Positions 8,320 to 16,740 of a DNA stretch of 48,207 bases are shown here, piece by piece (within the stretch, counting starts at the first letter, position 1; the number at the start of each line of letters is the position of its first letter). Source of the DNA: JBGPHT01 sp041484525 (GTDB lineage Bacteria; Acidobacteriota; Terriglobia; Bryobacterales; Bryobacteraceae); the NCBI GenBank assembly GCA_041484525.1, contig JBGPHT010000046.1:1-48207 (forward strand), read 5' to 3'. A program made the position numbers and the translations under genes. The notes under the pieces were generated by a model. The model saw only the letters and a list, made by a program, of their open reading frames with translations. It ran no database searches and was not told the origin of the DNA.

Positions 8320-8802
8320 CTACGGATGGCTCCCGCCGGCCATGAACTTGGCCGCGCGCTGCTGGATCTCCTCCGGGGTGAGGTCTTCTTTCTTGCTGGC
8401 GATGGCCCAGATGAAACCGAAGGGGTCCTTCACGTGGCCGTAGCGGTCGCCCCAGAACTGATCGCTGAGCGGCATCGTGACCTCGCAGCCGGCGGCGACG
8501 GCCTGCGCGTAGGTCGCATCCGCGTCGGGTACATATAGGTTGAGCGTGAAGGGCATGCGGCCCTCGGCCAGCGGCGGCATATGGAATTCCTCGGCGAAAT
8601 CATCGGCGAACATCATCATGGAATCGCCGATCTTCACCAGGGCGTGCATGAGTTTGCCGCCCGGTCCGGGCGAGCGCGAAAGCTCCACCGCGCCGAAGGC
8701 TTTTTTCAGAAAGTCGATGTAGGCGGCCGCGCCCTTTTTCACGGCAAGTTGCGGCGTTAGGGAATGAAAACCCGGCGGTATCGGAGTCGTCGATATTGCC
8801 AT
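8320..8802 (-). CDS. VOC-superfamily (glyoxalase/bleomycin resistance, PhnB-like) protein
   Basis: A 160-residue protein made of paired beta-alpha-beta-beta-beta modules. The first module starts LTPQLAVKKGAAAYIDFLKKAFGAVEL, the second FTLNLYVPDADATYAQAVAAGCEV. The ending MPLSDQFWGDRYGHVKDPFGFIWAIAS is the typical PhnB-like (YP_001 type) C-terminal signature. The C-terminal tail KKEDLTPEEIQQRAAKFMAGG is also common in this group. Members include metal-dependent isomerases and resistance proteins; the substrate here is unknown. It shares a strand with the CMD-family gene 4 bases downstream. Confidence 0.87.
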   Translation of the reverse strand: MAISTTPIPPGFHSLTPQLAVKKGAAAYIDFLKKAFGAVELSRSPGPGGKLMHALVKIGDSMMMFADDFAEEFHMPPLAEGRMPFTLNLYVPDADATYAQAVAAGCEVTMPLSDQFWGDRYGHVKDPFGFIWAIASKKEDLTPEEIQQRAAKFMAGGSHP

Positions 8803-8820
8803 GCGCCCAGCATAGCAAGG

Positions 8821-9846
8821 TCAGTTCATCGAGACGCGGCGCAACAGTTCGAAATCGTCCAGCATGCGGCCGGCGCCGTTGACCACTGAAGTCAGCGGGT
8901 CGTCGGCGATCGAAACGGGCAGTCCGGTCTCCTTGCGGATGCGCATGTCCAGGCTGCGCAGCAGGGCGCCGCCGCCGGTCAGGACCAGGCCGCCGTCGGC
9001 GATATCGCCGCTCAATTCAGGCGGGGTGCGATCCAGCGCCACGCGAATGGCGTCGATGATGGCGCTGACGCAGCCTCCAAGCGCCTGGCGGATTTCGGCG
9101 TCACCCACGGTGATGGCTTTGGGAATGCCGCGCACCATGTCACGGCCCCGCACTTCCATCTGGAGCGGCTTGGCGAGAGGAAAGGCCGAGCCGACTTCGA
9201 TCTTGATGGCTTCCGCCGTGCGCTCGCCGATCAGCAGGTTGTGGGCGCGTTTGCAGTGCTCGATGATGCGCTCGTCCATGGCGTTCCCGGCCACACGCAC
9301 CGAGTGCGAGTAGACGATGCCGGCCATCGAGATCACGGCGACGTCGGTGGTGCCGCCGCCGATGTCGACCACCATGTTGCCCACCGGCTCACCCACCGGC
9401 ATGCCCGCGCCGACCGCCGCCATCACCGGCTGCTGTACCATGCAGACTTCCGACGCCTTGGCGCCGTGCGCGGCATCGAGCACCGCGCGCCGCTCGACGG
9501 GCGTGATCTCACTGGGCACGCCGATCACGATCCGCGGGTGCACCATGCGCCGTTGGTTCTGCGCCTTGCGTACGAAATGCTGCAGCATCTGGGCGGTGGC
9601 CTTGTAATCGGCGATGACGCCGTCGCGCATGGGCTTGACCGCGGTGATGCGTCCGGGCGTGCGGCCCAGCATGGCGCGAGCTTCGCTGCCCACAGCTTCG
9701 ACTTCGCCCGAGTCCGTGCGCATCGCGACAATCGACGGTTCGTTCACCAGTATCCCTTTGCCTTGCGCGAACACGAGTGTGTTGGCGGTGCCGAGATCGA
9801 TGGCTAAATCGGTGGAAAACCAACTGAAAATCGATCGGGTGTTCAT
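8821..9846 (-). CDS. mreB: Rod shape-determining protein MreB
   Basis: A 341-residue bacterial actin homologue that forms membrane-bound filaments guiding lateral peptidoglycan synthesis. The actin-fold ATPase motifs are visible: phosphate 1 DLAIDLGTANTLVF (residues 13-26), the region VIGVPSEITPVERRAV, phosphate 2 VDIGGGTTDVAVIS and the adenosine motif LTGGGALL. The N-terminal MNTRSIFSWFS is a short amphipathic membrane-binding segment. The length matches the family. No mreC, mreD, pbp2 or rodA gene is next to it, so this may be a second, stand-alone copy or a rearranged cluster. The gene downstream (VOC) is 18 bases away, but an operon with it is not obvious functionally. Confidence 0.95.
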   Translation of the reverse strand: MNTRSIFSWFSTDLAIDLGTANTLVFAQGKGILVNEPSIVAMRTDSGEVEAVGSEARAMLGRTPGRITAVKPMRDGVIADYKATAQMLQHFVRKAQNQRRMVHPRIVIGVPSEITPVERRAVLDAAHGAKASEVCMVQQPVMAAVGAGMPVGEPVGNMVVDIGGGTTDVAVISMAGIVYSHSVRVAGNAMDERIIEHCKRAHNLLIGERTAEAIKIEVGSAFPLAKPLQMEVRGRDMVRGIPKAITVGDAEIRQALGGCVSAIIDAIRVALDRTPPELSGDIADGGLVLTGGGALLRSLDMRIRKETGLPVSIADDPLTSVVNGAGRMLDDFELLRRVSMN

Positions 9847-9932
9847 GGCGGTACTTCTCGTACTAGAACGTAGCGAAATTGCGGCAAAAGCGATAGATTG
9901 TCTTGGGTTAGGGGGGTTGAGTTAACGAATGG

Positions 9933-9981
9933 CCGGGCGGAAAAGTACGCTCCGCCCGGTACCGTCCGGCAGGCCTGCCGG
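9933..9981. terminator. Two GC-rich hairpins between the S46 peptidase gene and mreB
   Basis: CCGGGCGGA (9933-9941) pairs perfectly with TCCGCCCGG (9951-9959). CCGGCAGGCCTGCCGG (9966-9981) is a perfect 16-base palindrome. Both lie just after the stop codon of the S46 peptidase gene on the minus strand. No strong U-tract follows, so intrinsic termination is possible but unproven; they could also protect the mRNA 3' end. Confidence 0.4.
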
Positions 9982-9985
9982 GCCG

Positions 9986-12058
9986 TTACTGGCCCAATAA
10001 TTCCTTCAACAGCGCCGGGGTATTGTATAGCTTCTTGAGCACTTCGGTCATGCCCGCGGTATGCACGGACACGGTGCGGTTGGTCTCCGCGTCGTACACG
10101 TAATCGCCGGCCAGCGACTCGATATTGCCGTCGAAGACCAGGCCTACGATCTCGCCCGCGCGGTTGATCACGGGCGATCCCGAGTTGCCGCCGACCACGT
10201 CGTTGGTGCTGACGAAATCGAGCGGCGTCGACAGATCCAGCTTGTCGCGGCCTTCTTTGTAGCGCGAAGGCAGGTACCACGGTCCTTGAAAATCGAAGCT
10301 CTGGGCCCGGTCGTAGAGGCCGAAGAACGTGGTCTTCGATGGCGCCTGCGTGCCGTTCATCGGATAGCCCTTCACCTGTCCGTACGAGAGGCGGAGAGTG
10401 AAAGTCGCGTCCGGATACGCGGACTTGCCATAGACCGCGAAGCGCGCCTTGCCGAGTTGCTCGCCGGCGCGCTGCTCCACGCTCTGGACGTTGTCTTCCT
10501 GCCATTTGATCAGCTCGCGGCGCATGGGGTCGAGCTGGCGCGCCAACACGATCATAGGATCGGTGGAAGCTTCGATGGCGGCTGCACCGCCATCCAGCAA
10601 CTGCTTGCGGAACGCCGGGCCGGCCAGCCTGGTGCCGTTCACGATCTCGGTGGCCGCCTGTTTAGGCGTGCGGCTGTCGAGCACCATCTTCAGGAACGGA
10701 TCAGCGGCGCCCATTTCGGCAACGTCCTGCTCGAGCGCTCCCGCGATGCGGGCGATTTCCATACCCGGATAAATGGGGGCGGGGGAGAGCATGCGGTAAC
10801 GCAGCGATTCCAGTTGCGCCTCGTGAAAGCCGGGCAGGCGGTTGGCGTCGGGTTTCTTGATCTCCGCCACGTACTGCACCAGGTTCATCGCCAGCGTGGC
10901 GAGCTGGGAATCCAGTGCGTGGAAATAGCGCTCCTTGACGCGCCCGGCGGCTTTCTTCTGGGCCTCGGCGATAGTATTCCAGGCGCTGCCGTACGCGCCC
11001 TTCCACTGCGGGTTGGCCAGCACCGCGGCCTGGAATGCCTCTTCATCCTTACGCTTTTTCTCCAGGATATTCTTGTCGAGCAATCCGCGCTGGCTGCCCT
11101 CGAAGGCCTTAATGCTGTTTTCCAGGTTGAAGATCAGCGAGGCCGCCTGGCGCGCCTGCTCCGGTCCCTGAGCGGAATACGCCCGCAGCATTTCGACGCG
11201 ATTCTTGAGGGACCGCAGCGAAACCGGCAGGCTGAAGTCGCGCTCGAATTCGAGCTGTGCCAGGGTGTCGAGACGCGAGGTGGCGCCGGGGTGGCCGGCC
11301 ACGAAAACCAACTCGTCGTCCTTCGCGCCCAGCGGGTTCCACTTCAGGTAGTCCTTGGTCTCGAGCGGCTTGCCGTCTTCATAAACGCGGAACAGCGCCA
11401 TGTCGATATCGTGGCGCGGGAAAGTGAAATTGTCGGGATCGCCGCCGAAGAAGGCGGCCTGGTCTTCGGGCGCGAAGACCAGCCGCACGTCGGTGTACTT
11501 CTTATAACGGTAGAGCCAGTATTCGCCGCCGTGGTAGAGCGTGACGACGTCGGAGCGCAGCCCGGTCTTCTGTAGACTCTCGCGCTCGATGTCGGCGATG
11601 ACGGCGTTGCGCTTGGCGAACTCATCCTCCGACGTCTTGATGCCCTTCGTCGCCGCATTGACGCGCGCCGTCACGTCTTCCATCGACTGCAGCACGTTCA
11701 CTTCGAGATCCGGCGACTTCATCTCCTCGCCGGGCGTGGCTGCGTAAAAGCCGTCGCGGATGTAATCGTGTTCCTTGGTCGAGTTCTTCTGGAGCTGGCC
11801 GCGCGCCACGTGGTGATTGGTCAGCAACAGGCCGTGCGGGCTGACAAACGCCCCCGAGCCTCCATCGTTCAGGCGCACGCTGGAGAGGCGGACGTGATCC
11901 AGCCATGCCTGCGTGGGCGTGAATCCGTATTTCTGCTGCAGCAGCTTGAGGGGCAGATTGTCGAATGTCCACATGCCCTCGTCGGCGCGCGCGGCGGTTC
12001 CGAGCGCACCCAGCGCCGCCAGGGCGAGGGCGGAGCGCAGTGTATCGCGTAATTTCAT
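9986..12058 (-). CDS. S46-family dipeptidyl-peptidase (DPP7/DPP11-like)
   Basis: A 690-residue exported serine peptidase that removes dipeptides from peptide N-termini. The signal peptide (residues 1-25) ends near ARADEG. The chymotrypsin-fold motifs are GLLLTNHHVA (catalytic His 82 or 83), RHDIDMALFR (Asp about 217) and GGNSGSPV (Ser626). An inserted alpha-helical region between them is typical of S46. The residue 18 positions after the nucleophile, which sets P1 preference, is Gly (FDGN, about 644) as in DPP7, not Arg as in DPP11, so a preference for hydrophobic P1 residues is likely. GGAG lies about 11 bases before the ATG. The small conserved gene 28 bases upstream probably shares the transcript. 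Role: peptide scavenging in the periplasm. Confidence 0.93.
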   Translation of the reverse strand: MKLRDTLRSALALAALGALGTAARADEGMWTFDNLPLKLLQQKYGFTPTQAWLDHVRLSSVRLNDGGSGAFVSPHGLLLTNHHVARGQLQKNSTKEHDYIRDGFYAATPGEEMKSPDLEVNVLQSMEDVTARVNAATKGIKTSEDEFAKRNAVIADIERESLQKTGLRSDVVTLYHGGEYWLYRYKKYTDVRLVFAPEDQAAFFGGDPDNFTFPRHDIDMALFRVYEDGKPLETKDYLKWNPLGAKDDELVFVAGHPGATSRLDTLAQLEFERDFSLPVSLRSLKNRVEMLRAYSAQGPEQARQAASLIFNLENSIKAFEGSQRGLLDKNILEKKRKDEEAFQAAVLANPQWKGAYGSAWNTIAEAQKKAAGRVKERYFHALDSQLATLAMNLVQYVAEIKKPDANRLPGFHEAQLESLRYRMLSPAPIYPGMEIARIAGALEQDVAEMGAADPFLKMVLDSRTPKQAATEIVNGTRLAGPAFRKQLLDGGAAAIEASTDPMIVLARQLDPMRRELIKWQEDNVQSVEQRAGEQLGKARFAVYGKSAYPDATFTLRLSYGQVKGYPMNGTQAPSKTTFFGLYDRAQSFDFQGPWYLPSRYKEGRDKLDLSTPLDFVSTNDVVGGNSGSPVINRAGEIVGLVFDGNIESLAGDYVYDAETNRTVSVHTAGMTEVLKKLYNTPALLKELLGQ

Positions 12059-12086
12059 AAAGTGGAAACTCCATGAGCGCGGGCGA

Positions 12087-12461
12087 TCAACTGACCTGCG
12101 CCGCGCGTACGTTCAAGATGACCGAAGTGGTGATGGGTTCGAAATCGGGATGGGCGAACTCGAGGCGCATGCCGCGGCCGATATACCGGGCCTTGAGCAT
12201 CGAACCGCCCCAGGTGGAACCGTGGATTGTCACTTCCACCGGTTCGGGACAGAACACCGGATGGCCTGAAATCATGCCCCGGCCCATGCCCTGATAAAGA
12301 ATGGTATAGGCACGGTTCTGGGTTTCGATTTCGAGGACGGTGCCGGGCGCAACATCGCCCAGATGCACTCCACCCTCAACCTCCGACTGGACGATCTGCC
12401 GATTCACGGCGTCGCCCAGGTGGGGGCTCGGCATGAAGAGATGGGGAGTATCGGCGACCAT
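12087..12461 (-). CDS. Conserved hypothetical protein, 124 aa
   Basis: I do not recognise a named family. The predicted protein is rich in beta strands and Gly/His (GVHLGDVAPGTVLEIETQNRA, then a HPVFCPEPVEVTIHGSTWGG segment and a GMRLEFAHPDF near the end). There is no signal peptide or membrane helix, so it is probably cytoplasmic. A good ribosome-binding site (AGAGG) sits just before the ATG. It lies 28 bases upstream of the S46 peptidase gene on the same strand and is probably co-transcribed. Codon use matches the host average, which supports a real gene. Confidence 0.7.
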   Translation of the reverse strand: MVADTPHLFMPSPHLGDAVNRQIVQSEVEGGVHLGDVAPGTVLEIETQNRAYTILYQGMGRGMISGHPVFCPEPVEVTIHGSTWGGSMLKARYIGRGMRLEFAHPDFEPITTSVILNVRAAQVS

Positions 12462-12538
12462 CGCCCTCTACCTCTGATCATACTACCGGCGTGGCAGGGG
12501 TTGGGCCCCCCTGGTACCGTCGGCCTGGCTTAGCTTGG

Positions 12539-12739
12539 CTAACAGCCGTGCTCGGCGCAATGTCCGAGGAGCTGCGATTGCAACTGATGGCAGTTCCCCT
12601 TCGACTCCTGGATGGACTTCTTCGCCCGTTCACGCTCGGTTTCACTTCGCGCCTGCTCAAAGCGGGCCCAGGCATCGTTCTGCGCGTTCAAAGCGAGGGC
12701 AAACGCTAGAATCAGGCGGTCGCGATCTGTACAATCCAC
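12539..12739 (-). CDS. Small helical protein, 66 aa
   Basis: A GTG-initiated frame with GAGGA about 10 bases upstream. The product is highly charged and helical (DRDRLILAFALALNAQNDAW, then FEQARSETERERAKKSIQESK) and ends with Cys/His residues (CHQLQSQLLGHCAEHGC), which might bind a metal. I know of no function. The amino-acid composition looks like a true protein rather than a chance frame, and similar short proteins occur, as far as I recall, in related acidobacteria. The 169 bases between it and the DUF4242 gene are empty. Confidence 0.5.
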   Translation of the reverse strand: MDCTDRDRLILAFALALNAQNDAWARFEQARSETERERAKKSIQESKGNCHQLQSQLLGHCAEHGC

Positions 12740-12908
12740 AATTGGCAGTATCCTCGGGACTGAAGACTAACGATAGAGTCCATTCGGATAGTCAGGGACT
12801 GCAACCTTTTCGATATGGCCGTACTGGGACCCCCCATACCTTACCCCCGCATACCCCTCGTGCGGGCCCCAATGCGGGGCTGTGGCCGGGCAGCTCCCAG
12901 AAACCAAA

Positions 12909-13181
12909 CTACTCGGCGGTTGCCGGATCAATCACCGACCGAATTTGCGAGATCCGGTTGGCCGGGAATCCGGCCTGTTGGGCATGCTGGCGAATGGTGT
13001 CTTCATTCGGGGATATATACATGCAGTAGACTCTGTCGTCCGTGACGTCGCTCTGGACCCACTGAATCTGCGGACCCATCTGTTTCAGAACGCCGCACGA
13101 CTTCTGCGATATCCCTTGCAGTTGATGGGGCGACAGTTTGCCAACCTCCGGAATGTTCCTTTCAATGACGAATTTCGGCAT
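12909..13181 (-). CDS. DUF4242 (SCO4226-type, nickel-binding-like) domain protein
   Basis: A 90-residue single-domain protein that fits DUF4242 along its entire length: it starts MPKFVIERNIPEVGKLS, has a central QIQWVQSDVTDDRVYCMYISPNEDTIRQH segment and ends VIDPATAE. The fold is a dimeric ferredoxin-like alpha/beta barrel; the family member SCO4226 binds nickel. Whether this copy binds metal is not evident. GGGAG lies about 11 bases before the ATG. It is transcribed away from the DUF4236/J-domain gene, separated by 358 bases. Confidence 0.8.
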   Translation of the reverse strand: MPKFVIERNIPEVGKLSPHQLQGISQKSCGVLKQMGPQIQWVQSDVTDDRVYCMYISPNEDTIRQHAQQAGFPANRISQIRSVIDPATAE

Positions 13182-13539
13182 GGTTGCTATCTCCCTTCTG
13201 ATTTCGTACTTTGCTTCTCACTTGAACATGCGGAATGTCCTGCCGGAATTGAACGACGTAGCTTGAATTGCCGGACAGTTTGCTGGCGGGAATCGTGACT
13301 TGGGCGATGACGCCGCGGGCGTTTGCAGCCGACGGCGATTACTTAAAGCGCTTAAGACATAGGAGTTTGCTCTACAGCCATGAAACCTGCCCCAGTTGTA
13401 GGGACTTCGGTACGGCTACGCGGCATCCTAAGCCTTCTGGTCTCAATCTTAGTCCTGAGGACAGTCGCACGGGCCTTCTGGCTTGGCTGCTTCAAGTAGC
13501 GCGAATCGCCGACAGCGGCTATACTTCGTTCGATAACGA
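13182..13539. other. Intergenic region before the DUF4236/J-domain gene
   Basis: A 358-base divergent gap of lower GC than its surroundings. No gene with a recognisable product was found. Immediately before the ATG at 13540 lies the dyad TTCGTT-CGAT-AACGAA (13525-13540), which overlaps the first base of the start codon and leaves no room for a normal ribosome-binding site. It might be an operator or a translation-control hairpin. Confidence 0.35.
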
Positions 13540-15471
13540 ATGGGCTTCTTCTTCCGCAGAAGTACAAGAGCCGGACCCTTCCGGTTGAACTTTTCCAAAT
13601 CCGGGATCGGCGCATCGGTGGGAGTTAAGGGTGCTCGCCTCACAATGACGCCGCGTGGTACAACCTACGTCACCGTTGGCAGCCATGGGTTTTACTATCG
13701 TGAGGCGCTGCCGAACCGTGATGACATCCGCCGGGTTCATCCTACCGTCCCAACTACTAAGCCGCCGCAAGTCGGCTCGACCGAAGACACAATCTCCAAC
13801 GCAGGCTCATTGGACCTTGTGGAAAGTTCCAGTGAGCGACTGATCCAACAGCTGAATGAACGCGCGAACATGTCCAATCCAGCATGGATTCTCTACGTTG
13901 CTGCCGTGATGTCCCTCGCCGGCTTGGCGATGCTGCCGGATGTACCGAATTTGCCGAATTTGCCCGAGGTGACACCACCGTTTAGCACCGAGCGTAGCGC
14001 CAACACCGTTGACGAATACTCAGCACTAACAGCCCGCTACGGTGAACCGAATTCAATCCTCTTTACCGAGGCCGACCCACTGGCCCCCGTTCCCGTGGGC
14101 ACGGCACACTATAGCGCTGTACACGTTAAGGTTGTGTTTGTTCCGAACGGGTGCGTTAATGCCTACAGCCAGGTCATAAGGATTCTTGCCGATAGATCAC
14201 GGTACGCCGCCTTGGCCAAGCGCGAGATGAAGCGTGTGACTCAGTGTGTCCCATCGCCCAATTCCGGATGGAGCATAGTCGGCTACATCGATTCTACCGA
14301 GAACAGTGCTATTTCAGCTGACATCGCCACAGTTCGACTCGATGCGATCCCGGTCAGGCAATCGGCGCCCCCGATGATAGAACTTGGAAACGATCCGGGA
14401 AATAAACAGCAACCAAGCTCACGAACACTCACCAAGAAACAACCCCAAACGAGACCCGAGATGAAATCAAATGATCAATCTCGCTTGGCAGCAGAACAAA
14501 TGAGGCGAGATATCAAAGGCGCCGAGACGCGGACGCTATATTCCAAAACTGCTCTGCTGTTGGCTGGGCTCGGACTGTTCATCGCGGGCGTGATCGCACA
14601 CAAGAAGAACACGGAAAAACGAGAATCCCGTTTATTTTATGAGTTGGATGAACCAGAGCAGCAAAAGCATAATGTAGTCCAACAATCGCTTGGCTTATTG
14701 TCAAAGTGCCACCGCACATGGCGGATTGAAGCTGAGTCGGCAACCTCGGATTGGAAGCGCAATGCCGGAGCTTCTTCCCTGGTGCGGCGGACGATCATAG
14801 CTGTTAGTAACCTCAGCCCTCCACGGATAGAGACGAATGTTCCAGTGTCTTGCGTCAATATGGGGCGGAGCCAGATGTACTTCCTCCCGGATACAATCCT
14901 CTATCGGGACGGCCGCGGATACGGGGCAATCGCGTATAGCGATTTCCGAGTGGCGCAAGGGTTTACACGGTTCATCGAAAGCGAGGAGGTTCCATCTGAC
15001 GCGACCGTCGTCGATCACACTTGGCGTTATGTCAATAAGAACGGCGGCCCTGACAGGCGGTTCAACGACAACCGGCAACTACCCGTTTTACAACTTGGTG
15101 TCTTGGATTTTACGTCTTCCAAGGGGTTGCATATTCAGCTCAATACTTCGAATCCGCAACAGAGTCTTGCTTTCGCAGACTGCTGGCGGACGCTATTTCA
15201 ATGCTCCCGAGAATCCCAGGAACAACGGGAGCATTCCCCGCCGCACCCGCAGCGGACCGAACCGTCCTCTAGCCAAACAACGATGGCTCGAAAGATACTC
15301 GGCGTGGGCGACCATGCATCGGCAGCCGAAATTTCAGCCGCGTATCGCCATTTGGCGCAGATGTACCACCCTGACAAGGTTGCAGGCTTGGCACCGGAAT
15401 TTCAGGCGCTCGCCGATCAGAGAATGAGGGAAATTAATGCCGCCTATGAAGTACTCAAGCAAAATGGGTAG
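13540..15471 (+). CDS. DUF4236 membrane protein with C-terminal DnaJ domain
   Basis: A 643-residue protein with an unusual layout. Residues 1-53 are a DUF4236 domain (MGFFFRRSTRAGPFRLNFSK, then SGIGASVGVKGARLTMTPRG). Two membrane helices follow at about 114-132 and 334-353, with about 200 residues between them that are probably extracytoplasmic. Residues 380-550 hold a conserved beta-rich region that I associate with other DUF4236 proteins (MYFLPDTILYRDGRGYGAI, VDHTWRYVNKNGGPDRRFND). The C-terminal 60 residues are a J-domain (582-642) with the essential HPD at 610-612. J-domains recruit and stimulate Hsp70 (DnaK), so the protein probably draws the chaperone to the membrane. There is no clear ribosome-binding site. 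The gene has lower GC and more mixed codon use than its neighbours, which suggests transfer. Confidence 0.85.
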   Translation: MGFFFRRSTRAGPFRLNFSKSGIGASVGVKGARLTMTPRGTTYVTVGSHGFYYREALPNRDDIRRVHPTVPTTKPPQVGSTEDTISNAGSLDLVESSSERLIQQLNERANMSNPAWILYVAAVMSLAGLAMLPDVPNLPNLPEVTPPFSTERSANTVDEYSALTARYGEPNSILFTEADPLAPVPVGTAHYSAVHVKVVFVPNGCVNAYSQVIRILADRSRYAALAKREMKRVTQCVPSPNSGWSIVGYIDSTENSAISADIATVRLDAIPVRQSAPPMIELGNDPGNKQQPSSRTLTKKQPQTRPEMKSNDQSRLAAEQMRRDIKGAETRTLYSKTALLLAGLGLFIAGVIAHKKNTEKRESRLFYELDEPEQQKHNVVQQSLGLLSKCHRTWRIEAESATSDWKRNAGASSLVRRTIIAVSNLSPPRIETNVPVSCVNMGRSQMYFLPDTILYRDGRGYGAIAYSDFRVAQGFTRFIESEEVPSDATVVDHTWRYVNKNGGPDRRFNDNRQLPVLQLGVLDFTSSKGLHIQLNTSNPQQSLAFADCWRTLFQCSRESQEQREHSPPHPQRTEPSSSQTTMARKILGVGDHASAAEISAAYRHLAQMYHPDKVAGLAPEFQALADQRMREINAAYEVLKQNG

Positions 15472-15773
15472 CAATCAGGAAGAGGCGTATTGCCCCTGTG
15501 CTTCGCACAACGAATGCGTCCTCCGTTGCTTCTCTCCTTACGTTGTCGAATAATCGGCGCGGTTCGCTGTTGCAAGGCGCCCCAAGGCGCGACTCGGTTC
15601 CGGTAGCTCCCGGCCGAAAGCGGGATCGTCGGGGCTCACCGAAAACCGCGGGAGGTTTTTCCGGCTGCCGAAGCACCCGTTCTGTGGGACGGAGGTCTTG
15701 CAAAAAACGTTTGACTGAAAGTTGCTGGTGTTCGGCGAACTGGATCGCGGCGGCACCGTTTCAATAGACACGC
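15472..15773. other. Intergenic stretch without a recognised gene
   Basis: About 300 bases between the convergent DUF4236/J-domain and DUF1080 genes. Frames on both strands are open, but their products are arginine- and serine-rich and have no family look. I see no strong hairpin. It may be scar sequence at the right edge of the lower-GC patch. Confidence 0.3.
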
Positions 15774-16700
15774 CTATTTCTTCGGCACCTGCACCGTCAT
15801 ATTCCGGTACCGCATGCCGCCTTCGTGGTCGCCCTGGAGGTAAAAGGGACCCGGCTCGGCTTCGTTCGAATCGAGCGCGCCGCCGGTGATGCCGGGCAGT
15901 TCCAGGTTCTCGTGCGTCACCTTTCCGTTGCGCGTCACGTTCAGCGTGCGGCCCACCAGGGTGATGTCGAAGACCTGCCACTCGCCCCAGCCGAGAGGCA
16001 TTTCGACCTTGGGCGCGAAGTAGCCGTACACGGCGCCCATTTCGTGGCTCGGCTGCGTGCCGCCTTCCGTACCCACCTGGATCTCATAGCGGCCGCGCAG
16101 GTAGATGCCGCTGTTGCAATGCTCATCGCACTTCACTTCGACGTGCAGCTTGAAGTCGTCGAACTTGCGCGTGGTTTTGATGTTGGAGCCGCGCGCTTTG
16201 TTGAACAGCGTTCCGCCGTCCACCACCCACTGGCTGTTCGACGGATTGTTCAGTGGCTCCCAGCCGGACAGGTCATTGCCGTTGAAGATGGGCTCGGGAT
16301 TGGTCCACGCCTTGGGCATGGGGCGCTTCAACTCGGGCGCGGGCACGCCGGAGAGCGTGGGACCGGCCACGTCGCCGCGCTTTTCGACGCCCGTGAACTT
16401 GTCGCCCTGGCGCGTCAGTTCCCACGTGGTGGCGGGGCCGCGATCGTTGGCGGCGGCGGTGGTGAGGATGAGCTTGCCGGCCTCGGTGCGCGCGTCCACG
16501 ATGTCGCGGACGGCTCCGCCGCCGGGCTGGATGCGGCCGGCGATTTTGCCGTCCTTCTCGACAATCTCCATCCATTGCGCGTAGGTGGCGCCGTTGGGCC
16601 GGGTCACGGTGATGTCCCAGCGGCCGGCGAACGGGCTGGCGGCACGGGCGGCGGGCAGGCAGAGGGCTGCCAGAAGCGGGGCGATCCAAAGTGCTTTCAT
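15774..16700 (-). CDS. Secreted DUF1080 (3-keto-disaccharide hydrolase-type) protein
   Basis: A 308-residue exported protein. A Sec signal peptide ends after LPAARA (residue 21). Residues 25-115 form a small beta domain (FAGRWDITVTRPNGATYAQWMEI) that I often see preceding DUF1080. The DUF1080 jelly roll occupies about 130-305: PEPIFNGNDLSGWEP, WVVDGGTLFNKA, DFKLHVEVKC, SGIYLRGRYEIQV, and the ending GPFYLQGDHEGGMRYRNMTVQ. The family acts on keto-sugars or glycan fragments outside the cytoplasm; the substrate is unknown. It is divergent from the M19 dipeptidase gene, with 40 bases between the starts, so the two may share a control region. Confidence 0.85.
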   Translation of the reverse strand: MKALWIAPLLAALCLPAARAASPFAGRWDITVTRPNGATYAQWMEIVEKDGKIAGRIQPGGGAVRDIVDARTEAGKLILTTAAANDRGPATTWELTRQGDKFTGVEKRGDVAGPTLSGVPAPELKRPMPKAWTNPEPIFNGNDLSGWEPLNNPSNSQWVVDGGTLFNKARGSNIKTTRKFDDFKLHVEVKCDEHCNSGIYLRGRYEIQVGTEGGTQPSHEMGAVYGYFAPKVEMPLGWGEWQVFDITLVGRTLNVTRNGKVTHENLELPGITGGALDSNEAEPGPFYLQGDHEGGMRYRNMTVQVPKK

Positions 16701-16740
16701 TGAGTGCTTATTCTAGCCCATGGCGCGGTATTCTTGGCCC

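Noticed and set aside
10061..11575. Long plus-strand frame over the S46 peptidase gene
   Set aside because: High GC keeps antisense frames open; the product is rich in Arg, Val and Leu with no family resemblance.
15498..15767. Plus-strand frame after the DUF4236/J-domain gene
   Set aside because: Arginine/serine-rich product without a ribosome-binding site or family resemblance.
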